This document shows positions 55,528 through 64,000 of a stretch of 64,000 nucleotides of DNA, in pieces. This DNA is from Microglena sp. YARC (lineage: Eukaryota > Chlorophyta > Chlorophyceae > Chlamydomonadales > Chlamydomonadaceae). The notes under the pieces are model-generated. The model did no database searches, was not told the origin of the DNA, and saw nothing but the letters and a program-made list of their open reading frames with translations. The translations under genes and the position numbers were made by a program. Position 1 is the stretch's first letter; each line of letters starts with the position of its first letter. The DNA lies in NCBI GenBank assembly GCA_022414725.1, contig CM039466.1, positions 17,324,786 through 17,388,785 on the forward strand, read 5' to 3'.

Positions 55528-58500
55528 CAGCCCTCCCAGGTTTTTTAGGCGTGGTGTGGCCTATCTTTTGTTTTTTATACTCCCGACCATGTCGACCATT
55601 ATTTTGAGTAATTTCAGACAGCAGGATGTCTCAGATTCTGGATGCACCATGTAGCTTTAGGTTTGCCTGAATGGCAAGTTTGGAAAGATAAATTGAAGTT
55701 GATGCTCATAGCAGCTCATAGTACAAAATATAAGATATGTGCCAAACAAGTGCTTGCATGGCATTCAATTATTTTGGGGGGGCTGGGTTACACTCATGAC
55801 CTCCATGATTTTTGTTTATATGTCGGATGAATATTACTTTGGTCGTCTACACGCTCTTTGTTCTGCCCTCTTTTGATATCGTCAAACATAGTCACAGGCC
55901 TTACCAATGCAACACATGTACCAATGGGGATAGCTAACCATTTGGGGATGTATTTATCCCAAATGCCTGATTACAGTCTTGGGGACAAAACATAGAGGGA
56001 TCGGAGATCCCGGCGATCACCAATTGTTCAGGCCGTAGCAATGCGATGCATTGAAGTGCAAGAATATGTTTTGAAAATAACTTCATAACGCTAACGATGC
56101 CCAAAATGTTTCGTTTCATTATGTTCATCCCCCAACTATGTTTTGTATGAGACTGGTTAAGTTGTCATGTTGAAGTGACGTGAAAGTGATAGTGATGCTG
56201 ACAGTGCTCAAGCAAGTCATGTTTTCCCTGGTAATATAATCTGTGCCTCTTGCATCTGTGCAATAAAGTTTGTTTCTCCTCAACTGTTTCTGCTTGCGTT
56301 ACTTCTATTTGTTCAGTTCCCCAAATCATGTTAAGTGGGTCAAATTATGGAGCACTTTGGGGCAGCTGTTTTCCACACACATTGTACAAAATTAAACGTG
56401 TGGCACATTTAGGGGCTTTCCCAAAATGTAAATCCCTGTCCATTTTTGTCCCAACATTTGATGTACCACTACACTGTTCATCAGGAACTAGCATTGTGTT
56501 GCATGAACAAAAAGTCGGCATGTTTGCGTCCGTGTCTTGTGCACGTTCATTAGTTCCAAGCCTTGACTAGATGCTCCACTCATCATGCTCCCATCCAGTT
56601 GTTTGCAACTCACTCACATTCAACACTACTGATTTTAATCCACGTTGTAGACTGGAGCCACTCCTCTCTATATTGCTGCTGAGAAAAACCAGTTGGCATG
56701 CTTAAAGGCTCTGCTGGAGGTGGGGGCTGATGCTAACTGCCCGAACATGGTGAGTTGGGTTTGTCACAGCTGTTGTAACCATATGATGAGAGCCATGTGT
56801 AGGCGCTTTGCCTCATGATCCCTTCTCACGTGCACACCTGCCCCTTATTCTGACCCTACGTCACCAAGCCGCTCAACCCATCGACATAAACCAACACCTT
56901 AATGAGCTATGACCCAATGCCTTGCAATCATTGAACAAGTCCACATACATGCATGAATTATTGAATAACTTGAATGCAGCTTGTGGACTAATAAATCGCG
57001 AGGATGTTTTAAAATGCATGCCACCCATGTATAATTGGAATTTGGCGTGGAGGCCACAATAAGTTTGAGCTCAGCATATATGAGTCATTTTATAATTAGT
57101 TGGATTAACTTAATTTAACTGTTGGGAATTGTGTGTTAATGTATTTATGGGAATTATGTGTTATGTGTGATCTAGATGATGATAATGGCATTATGGAGAG
57201 GCTTGTTCAGTCTACACCTTGAGATGTGGAGGTTAAAACTGCATACATATGTTGATTGAGTTTGCTGATGGTAAACAACACACATGCACCCACTCATTAC
57301 CACCCAACCAATGTACACATCCTTGCACACACATTCATATTACCCTAATACAGAGCACCCTTATCCCCCCCATAACCTGGCACTCACACAAGCACACACC
57401 CTCAAATGCATCCACCCATCCGCACATGCTCTTCCTCCCACCTCTTCCTCTCCACACAACCAATGTACACACACACAAATACACAACCTCCCATCCACAC
57501 ACAAATACCCACCCACAATCACACAGACTCACAGACTCATCATGAAATCCCCCCCCCCCCCCCCATCCACACACACCCTCCAGACCCCCCCCCCCCCCCA
57601 CACACACACACACACACACAGACACACACACACTCAAACCAAACCAAGCCAAGCCAAACCACCTACCAACCCAATCCACTGCACACGCAAACACACACAC
57701 TCCCACCCCACCTCTTCAACCCACACACAAACACACTCAATCGCAACAACAGGCATATACCCTCGCTCTTATGTATCTAAATCCACACACCTGTACATAT
57801 TATTCATTATGCATACATCCACACACACAAACATTTTTAACTGAGCTGTGGTTGCTGCTTGTCTTGCATCAACAATGATGGCCCACCTGTTACCAATATT
57901 TCACTTCCCTCCAATTTATAATTTCAATATTGATAAGTTTATTCAGTAACCATGTCGACCAATAGTATATGCAAATTTGGACAGATGGATGTCGCAGCTT
58001 CTGGGTGCACCATGTAGATTTAGGTTTGCCTGAGTGGCAAGTTAGGAAAGATGTATTGAAGTTGATGCTCATTGCAGCTCATAGTAAAAAAATAAAATAT
58101 ATGTTCCAAACAAGTGCTTGCATGGCAATCGATTATTTTGGGGGCTGGGTTGCACTCATGACCTCCATGATTTTTGTTTGTATGTCAAATGCATACTACT
58201 TAGGGAGTCTATACGCTCTTTTCTATGCCCTCAATTGCTATCGCCAAACCTTATTCACAGCCCTTACCAATGCAACACATGTACCATTGTAGACTGTGGG
58301 GATATGAAACCATTTGGGGGTGTACTTATCCCAAATACATGGTTTACTGTCTTCATGACAAAACATGGAGAGATCAAAGATCCCGGCGATTACCAATTGT
58401 TTGGGCCGTACACACGTATTGTTTGGGCCGTACACACACAAACACACTTAACTACCCATCCTCACAAATACCCACCCACAAAAACACATACACACAGATT

Positions 58501-61500
58501 CATCATCACATCCAGCCCCCCCCCCACCCCCCTCCAGCCCCACCCAACAAACCCACCCCTCGCAAACACTCAAACCAACCCAAGCCAAACCACCTCCCAA
58601 CCCACTCCACTCCACCTGCAAACACACACACTCCCACCTCACCCCACACACAAACACAATTAATTTTGACCATGGGCCTAAACCCTCGCTCTTATGTTTC
58701 CGAGTCCACACAACCTTAAATATTATTTCTTTAGCATACATCCACACACCCATACAATGTTTACTATGAGCTCTGGTTGTGGCTTGTCTTGCCTCAACAA
58801 TGATGGCCCACCTATTACGAATATTTAATTTCCCTCAAAATGCATAATTTAATTATTGCAATTTTAATGGATTTTTTATTAACCATGTCGACCATTATTT
58901 TCACGCAGCAGGATGTCTCAGCTTCTGGATGCACCATGTAGCTTTAGGTTTGCCTGAATGGCAAGTTTGGAAAGATAAATTGAAGTTGATGCTCATAGCA
59001 GCTCATAGTACAAAATAGAAGATATGTTCCAAACAAGTGCTTGCATGGCATTCAATTAATTGGGGGGGGCTGGGTTAAAGTCATGACCTCCCTGATTTGT
59101 GTTTGTATGTCTGATGCATATTACTTTGGTCGTCTACACGCTCTTTGTTCTGCCCTCTTTTTCTATCGTCAAACATAGTCACAGGCCTTACCAATGCAAC
59201 ACATGTACCGTTGGGGATAGGAAACCATTTGGGGATGTATTTATCCCAAATGTCTGGATTACAGTCTTGGGGACAAAACATAGAGGGATCGGAGATCCCG
59301 GCGATCACCAATTGTTCAGGCCGTAGCAATGCGATGCATTGAAGTGCAAGAATATGTTTTGAAAATAACTTCATAACTCTAACGATGCCCAAAATGTTTC
59401 GTTTCATTATGTTCATCCCCCAACTATTTTTTTTATGAGACTGATCATGTTTTCATGTTACAGTGACGTGATAGTGATGCTGACAGTGCTCAATTTGTTT
59501 TGTTTTGCTAATAGAAGTCTGTGTATCTCTATGCAATTCATTTGATTACTCCACAACTATTTCCGCTTGTGTTACCTTCCATTTTTGTAAGTTACCCAGA
59601 CCGAGTACAATGGGTCGATTTATGGAGGACTTTGGGACAGCCCTTTTTACCAATCATTCTACCAAATTAAATGTGAGGCACATGTGGGGGCTTTTCCTAA
59701 CATATAAATTCCCATTCATCCGTGCCTTTTTGGTACATGTACCACAACACTGTTCGTTTTACTTAAACACACCTCCCCACTTGCCTCCCACACACATACA
59801 AAAGAACACTCATCCACTCATCCATCCCCCCATCCAACACCCACATCACACGCACCCTCACATGTATCCCCATCCATGCCGTACACCCACACACCCACAC
59901 ACCAAGCCAACCCAAACCCCCTCCCAACCCAACCCCAAACACAACCCCCCCCTCGCATGATAAGCCAACAGGATCCAACTCCCAACACACAAACACACAC
60001 ATGCACACGCTCCCACCCCACCTCATAACCCCACATGCCAACACACGAACACACACTTGATTACGACTATATGCATATGCCCTAGCTATTATTTTTTTAG
60101 TCCACACACCCTCACCCATTACTCACCATGCATACATCCAAACACCCACACAATTTCCCTCAGTATAGGCTATAATTTTGGCTTGTCTTTGCTCGACAAT
60201 GATGGCCCACATAAGACCAATCTAGATTTCCCCAATGTTCCATTCCAAAAGTAATTATCTTCAATACTATGCGGGATACTGTGATAATTTATTTATTTAT
60301 ATATTCACCATATTGGTGTTATATATGTGGTGTACGCCGAAGCTGACACATCTATTTATTTTAGCAATTTGGACAACTGGATGTGTCAGCTTTGGCGAAC
60401 ACCATGTAGCTTCATGTTCGATATATATCAGTAAGGGAAGCTGCATAGAAGGTGCAGCTTGTAGTCCTTAATAATGGTTATGTGCCGAGCAAGTGGTTGT
60501 AAGGCACTTGCTAACCTTCGTTGCTGGGTTGCACTCATAAGCTCTAGGAATGTTTTTGTTTCGATGATTAATACGTCATGTGTCGTAAGGCCCTTTGTTC
60601 CGCCCTCTTCCACTATTGCCGAACTTAGTCACAAGCATTACCGTGCAACACATGTACCACAATACTTTGCATTAGTGAATACTATTATGTTGCATAAACT
60701 CAATGTTGTCATGTTTGCATCCATGTCAATCCCATGTTAATTGTTTGCTGGTGCGTACGCTACAATCCTTTATATGTACACTTTGATCTTGACGCTCCCA
60801 TCCAATTGTTCGAAACTCTCTCACATTTTGACACCCCTGATAACAATGCATGTTGTAGACCGACGTCACTCCTCTCATCATGGCTGCCCAAAACGGCCAC
60901 GTGGAGTGCGTGAAGGCTCTGCTGGAGAAGGGAGGTGATGCCAACCACAAGGACGACGTGAGTTGGGACTGTCACAACTGTTTGTTACCATATGGTGTGA
61001 GCCATGTCTAGGAGGTCTACCTCCTGCTCCCTTCCTACCCTCCCACTCCTTATTCTGACTCTTTGCCATCCACCTGCTCAACCCACTGACATACACCAAC
61101 ACCATGATAAACTGTGACCCAATGTATTGGAAGTATTGACCAAGTCCACATGCATGATTTCTAGTCGAACTTCACTGCAATTTTTGACTTCATATTATAT
61201 GGATAACAAACAAATGCCACTCATGCATTATTTGCAAAAGCGTGAAGGCCACGCAAAGTATGAGCCATGCACACATGATTTGTGTATAACAAATGTTGGA
61301 TTCATTTACGATGAATATTACTTATATATTATTTATATATTAAATTGTGTCTGCACAATTTCATTAGCCTACAAGCCACCCTTACACACCTCACAGCCAC
61401 GAACTTCAAAAATGACACGCGAGCCCCAGGGCTGACCTCCATGGGACCCACCAGGGCACCCTACTATTGATTATATGTTCAATGAATATCACTGTAGGGT

Positions 61501-62001
61501 TTTACGCGCTCTTCTTTTTGTTCGACCCTCTTCCACTATTGTAAAATTCAATTACAGACCTTACCATGCAACACATGTACAGTAAGGGCGCATATGGATT
61601 GGATGTGTCAATTTATGGAGCACTTTGGGACAGCTGATTTCCCCAATCATCCTGCCAAATTAAATGTGTATCACATTTTGGGGCTGTTCCCAAAATATAA
61701 ATCCCCATTCATCCGTGCCCCACGACACTGTTCATTGGTAAATAGTAGTATGTTGCATAAACTAAATGTCCTCATCTTTGCGTCCTTATCATGGGTACGT
61801 GTATCAGTTCCGATCTGTCTAGACGCTCCGCTGATCATGCTCCCATCCCATTGTCTGCAACTCACTTACATTTTGCACCCCTCTTTACAATGCATGTCGT
61901 AGGATGGCGATACTCCTCTCAAAATGGCTGCTAAAAACGGCCACTCGGAGTGTGTTAAGGCACTGCTGGCAAAGGGTGCAGACGCAAACACCAAGAACAA
62001 T
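40473..62001 (+). CDS. Coiled-coil/ankyrin-repeat protein, multi-exon, 3' partial
   Basis: Ten exons (40473-40757, 41239-41346, 41775-41873, 43292-43390, 45007-45105, 49027-49125, 52894-52992, 56651-56749, 60859-60957, 61903-62001) all begin and end in phase 0. The first encodes a Lys/Glu-rich coiled coil, the second an ankyrin-like segment, and the other eight one 33-residue ankyrin repeat each. Ankyrin repeats bind other proteins; the partner is unknown and I assign no function. ATG at 40,479 in the first exon could be the start, but upstream exons are equally possible. The last 100 bp of the window repeat the sequence that precedes an exon by about 350 bp, so at least one more exon probably lies beyond the right edge. 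Confidence 0.82.
40758..41238 (+). other. Intron, no further feature
   Basis: AT-rich unique sequence with a short ATGG repeat near 40,811-40,840. Confidence 0.5.
41239..41346 (+). CDS. Ankyrin gene exon 2: divergent ankyrin-like segment
   Basis: Acceptor CTGTTTAG, donor GAG|GTGAGT, 36 codons. LMDASIAGDTDAVVMVLKSC then AAIVNVRDE has the helix-turn-helix spacing of an ankyrin repeat but lacks the TPLH motif, as capping repeats often do. Confidence 0.72.
41775..41873 (+). CDS. Ankyrin repeat exon 3
   Basis: 33 codons, EGKSALHKAAEKGNVECMKT to LEAKDN, acceptor GCGGCAG, donor GTGAGT. It is the closest to the ankyrin consensus in its second half (MENGAELEAKDN). Confidence 0.85.
41874..43291 (+). 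repeat. Intron 3 with first copy of the intronic module
   Basis: CA-rich block about 42,290-42,640, then AAAGGCTGTGGTTGTTGCTT, then the segment with CTTTGCTCCGCCCTC (about 43,061) that recurs through the gene. Confidence 0.7.
43292..43390 (+). CDS. Ankyrin repeat exon 4
   Basis: 33 codons, RGRTPLIHAAFEGQSESVKA to PNYKRN, acceptor TTTCGTAG, donor GTGAGT. Confidence 0.85.
43391..45006 (+). repeat. Intron 4 with intronic module copy
   Basis: C-run near 43,467-43,488, CA-rich block 43,680-43,840, GGCTTGTCTTGCCTCAACAA (about 43,862) and CTTTGTTTTGCCCTC (about 44,240). Confidence 0.7.
45007..45105 (+). CDS. Ankyrin repeat exon 5
   Basis: 33 codons, DDATPLYMAAQNGHLACLKA to ANAMIN, acceptor ACGTTGTAG, donor GTGAGT. 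Confidence 0.88.
45106..49026 (+). repeat. Tandem unit 1: intron after exon 5
   Basis: CA-rich block 45,600-46,025; two module copies with CTTTGTTCTGCCCTC (about 46,491 and 46,961); then a LINE insertion at 47,487-48,763; then the exon-proximal part. ACCATGTCGACC at 46,270 is uninterrupted. Confidence 0.8.
47487..48763 (-). mobile_element. 5'-truncated LINE insertion
   Basis: On the minus strand it encodes NFGCEVWAPSILNNTLISN, EKWHRGILKQMLGVCQSTTY, EELGRTPLC, then after frame breaks HCQMCGFQKPEDEMHMFEC: the RT C-terminal segment and zinc-binding motif of a non-LTR element. Its 3' end carries (TGTAA)n, read on the + strand as repeated CATTA at 47,487-47,513. At the truncated end AAAATTCATTGTAC is repeated five times (48,694-48,763). 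Sister units at about 52,615 and 56,380 keep the empty site (CACACATTGTACAAAATT at the latter). Confidence 0.85.
49027..49125 (+). CDS. Ankyrin repeat exon 6
   Basis: 33 codons, TGATPLYIAAQIGHLDCLKA to ANCPKK, acceptor ACGTTGTAG, donor GTGAGT. Confidence 0.88.
49126..52893 (+). repeat. Tandem unit 2: intron after exon 6
   Basis: Order: GAT trinucleotide run (49,540-49,573), CA-rich block 49,670-50,130 with two C-runs, module with CTTTTCTATGCCCTC (about 50,611), second CA-rich block 50,825-51,025, hAT-like element 51,251-51,818, second module (about 52,097), exon-proximal part. Nearly the same order as units 3 and 4. Confidence 0.85.
51251..51818 (-). mobile_element. hAT-like nonautonomous element, copy 3
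   Basis: 568 bp flanked by the exact 8-bp direct repeat ACCATGTC (51,243-51,250 and 51,819-51,826). The uninterrupted site ACCATGTCGACC exists at 58,882 in unit 4. Ends are AGGAGGTGCC and TTTACTCCCG; the inverted match is weak, but the 39,415 copy ends TACTCCTG, giving a CRGGAGTA-type terminus. An 8-bp duplication suits hAT elements. No transposase is present. Confidence 0.82.
52894..52992 (+). CDS. Ankyrin repeat exon 7
   Basis: 33 codons, NGAIPLHIAAEQGHLACLKA to ANCPFK, acceptor ACGTTGTAG, donor GTGAGT. Confidence 0.88.
52993..56650 (+). repeat. Tandem unit 3: intron after exon 7
   Basis: CA-rich blocks 53,510-53,950 and 54,612-54,812, modules at about 54,418 and 55,855, hAT-like element 55,036-55,585, and an unoccupied LINE site near 56,380. 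Confidence 0.85.
55036..55585 (-). mobile_element. hAT-like nonautonomous element, copy 4
   Basis: 550 bp, flanked by ACCATGTC at 55,028-55,035 and 55,586-55,593, at the same site as copy 3 in unit 2. The two were therefore duplicated with their units rather than inserted independently. G-runs of about 17 and 30 lie inside. Confidence 0.82.
56651..56749 (+). CDS. Ankyrin repeat exon 8
   Basis: 33 codons, TGATPLYIAAEKNQLACLKA to ANCPNM, acceptor ACGTTGTAG, donor GTGAGT. The usual GH pair in the loop is NQ here, a departure from the consensus. Confidence 0.87.
56750..60858 (+). repeat. Tandem unit 4: intron after exon 8
   Basis: CA-rich blocks 57,283-57,742, 58,430-58,660 and 59,765-60,060; modules at about 58,215, 59,143 and 60,591; empty hAT site at 58,882. 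From about 59,450 it diverges from units 1-3. Confidence 0.82.
60859..60957 (+). CDS. Ankyrin repeat exon 9
   Basis: 33 codons, TDVTPLIMAAQNGHVECVKA to ANHKDD, acceptor TGTTGTAG, donor GTGAGT. Confidence 0.88.
60958..61902 (+). repeat. Intron 9, single module copy
   Basis: One module with TTTTTGTTCGACCCTC (about 61,515) and no large CA block. It is the shortest intron among the 99-bp exons after intron 3. Confidence 0.65.
61903..62001 (+). CDS. Ankyrin repeat exon 10
   Basis: 33 codons, DGDTPLKMAAKNGHSECVKA to ANTKNN, acceptor TGTCGTAG, donor GTGAGT. Confidence 0.88.
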
Positions 62002-64000
62002 GTGAGTGGGTTCGGTCAAGACTGTTGTAAAACACGAAAAGGAACTATGTTTCATAATCCTTTTCCACCCACCCACCCACCCACCCCTTATTCTGACCCT
62101 ACATCATCCATCTGTTCAACCCACAAACAAACACAAACACCTTAATGAGCTATGGCCCAATGTCTTGCAGGTGTTGACTAAGTCAACATGACTGAATTAT
62201 GGTACAAGTTCAATGAAGCTTCTACACAAATTAAATGTGTGGACGAGGTGTGGAACACTTTTTTTTCTTCTTAAAATATAAATCCCCATTCATCCGTGCC
62301 CCTCCGTTTAATGTACTTATTACCACAGCAACTACTCTACACACACTAACATACACACTCATATGAAGGTTCCTACCAAATGTTCATATTTCATGGGGTT
62401 GTTGACGGCTATCAACAAAACACATATGTATGCAGGGGGGGGGCAGAAAGACAGATTTTGGACCGCACCTTCGATATGGTGTCCGATTCAGATGGGGGTT
62501 GGAATTGTGGACGTTTCATACAAAAAGAGGGGGAAAATAAAGTTGGCTAAAAGTTTTTTTACCCCCCCCACCCCACCCACCCCTCCTAAAACCCAATTAC
62601 CTCACCCTACCCCCCCTAAAATGGGGGTCATTCGAAAGATATTTTAAAGCCCATTTCAGTTATGCTCTTACATCTTTCATGGGGTTATCCAAACGTGATT
62701 TATCGCGATGTTAAGATTTTGGCCGCTTTGGTTGAAAAAAACTTTGGACCCCTCTAACGTTGGTACAACTTTATTTTTGGCTCAAAAAATAAAACCTTTT
62801 TTTTTAAATAGTTTGAGGATAGGCTCTATCCAAAGCGAAGGTGCACTACGGCAGCTTTTTTCTTGCCCCCCCCTCGTATGTATGCCTTTATTATCACAAC
62901 AACCATTTTACACACATTCATATTCACATAATATTTTGCGTAACACCTTTATCCTCCCAATACCCAAAACACACACATATACACATACCCGTGCTTGCAT
63001 CAAGCCATCCACACAAGCTCCGTTGACCCATTCCTGCCCACATTACACACAAGCATGCACACAAGCATGCACACACATCTTCACACACTCACTCACCCAG
63101 GCACAAACACTCACACCCTCTTACTCATCCACACATAAAAAACCCCCCCCCCCCCCCCCCCCCCCCCCCCGACACACACACACACACCTTCCACCTGCCT
63201 CCCACACACATAAACGAATACACTCACACTCATACACATATCCATCCATCCGCCCAACACCCCCATCACACGCACCCTCAACTGTATCTACCCATCCATG
63301 CCGCACACACCCACCCCCACACACAAATCGAACCCGAAGCCCCTCCCCCCCCCCCCCCTCCCCCTTCCCAAGCTAAGCCTATCGGATCCAACTCCCAACA
63401 CACAAACACACACATGCACAAGCTCCCACCCCACCTCATCACCCCACATGCCAACACACAAACACCCACTTGATTACGACTATATGCATATGCCCTAGCT
63501 ATTATCTGTTTAGTCCACACACCCTCACCCATTACTCACCATGCATACATCCAAACACCCACACAATGTTTCTCACTATAGGCTCTTGTTCTGGCTTGTT
63601 TTTGCTCGACAATGATGGCCCACATAAGACCAATATATATTTCCCCCATTTTTTCCTCCAAAAGTAATTATCTTCAATACTATGTGGGATACTGTGATTT
63701 TAATTCATGTATTTATTCACCATGTTGGTGTTATATATGTGGTGTTCGCCAAAGCTAACACATCCAGTTAGTTTACCATTTTTTGACAGTTTGACTAAAT
63801 ATCAAGTTATGGAAGTTGCATATAAGTTGCAGCTTGTAGTCTTAAAGAAATGTTATGTGTTAAACAATTGGTTGTATGGCAGTTGGTAACCCTTCGGTGC
63901 TGGGTTGCTCTCATCGGCTCTAGGATTGTTTTGATTATCAATGAATATTACTTCATGTGTCTTAACGCCCTTTGTTCCGCCCTCTTCCACTGTTGCCAAA
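62002..64000 (+). repeat. Start of next intron; module and CA-rich block
   Basis: Holds a small inserted element (62,434-62,876), a CA-rich block 62,895-63,470 with a C-run near 63,141-63,170, and a module copy whose CTTTGTTCCGCCCTC lies at about 63,970, 25 bp from the window end. Confidence 0.75.
62434..62876. mobile_element. 443-bp element with 9-bp flanking repeat
   Basis: TATGTATGC flanks it on both sides (62,425-62,433 and 62,877-62,885). It begins AGGGGGGGGGCAGAAAG and its other end, complemented, is CGAGGGGGGGGCAAGAAA, an imperfect inverted repeat. The flanks together resemble the GCTGATGG..ATCAACACACAT stretch of the other units. Non-coding; an 8-9-bp duplication fits hAT- or Mutator-type elements. 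Confidence 0.65.

Noticed and set aside
1..64000. rRNA or intact tRNA genes
   Set aside because: No conserved rRNA cores or complete cloverleaf were seen; only the SINE-like box A/B pair near 25.1 kb.

Overview
The window is nuclear DNA from a eukaryote. Coding sequence lies on the + strand in short exons with GT-AG introns, and most of the remaining DNA is satellite, microsatellite and transposon debris. A green alga is the best guess, because gene 1 matches the plant/green-lineage phosphatase SAC9, which carries a WW domain inside its SAC domain. I cannot name the species.

Gene 1 (93 to about 24,343, +; 5' end outside the window) is a SAC9-like phosphoinositide phosphatase. Ten exons join with fully consistent reading phases and give about 724 residues. 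They contain, in order, SAC-domain N-terminal parts, the catalytic loop NCADSLDRTN, a Gln-rich linker, a WW domain, the GDMSAWLYTG/GSQAMHSERI segment and the RRYNNVLVD...FLG motif. Many of its exon edges have been copied into a tandem array whose unit spans the splice junction. Donor-side arrays flank the exons ending at 1117, 2909, 5220 and 8699. Acceptor-side arrays flank the exons starting at 2676, 4916, 8536, 22,018 and 23,663. The extreme case is an 11-kb, 99-bp satellite (about 10.97-22.02 kb, roughly 110 copies). Its monomer is a complete 3' splice site plus the first bases of the exon at 22,018.

From 24.8 to 40.4 kb I find no host gene. The stretch holds a decayed LINE reverse-transcriptase remnant, a TATG microsatellite, a possible SINE and a hAT-like repeat family. 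It also holds a two-copy segmental duplication (AT-rich block, 52-bp CA-rich satellite, CATG-rich repeats) and an 805-bp terminal-inverted-repeat element.

Gene 2 (40,473 to beyond 62,001, +; continues past the right edge) encodes a Lys/Glu-rich coiled-coil segment, a divergent ankyrin-like exon and eight exons of exactly 99 bp. Each of those eight encodes one complete 33-residue ankyrin repeat in phase 0. The exons sit in tandemly duplicated units of about 3.7-4.2 kb. Transposon insertions with matching empty sites in sister units record part of the duplication order.

The shared theme is tandem duplication anchored on exons: small junction-spanning units in gene 1, and whole exon-plus-intron units in gene 2.
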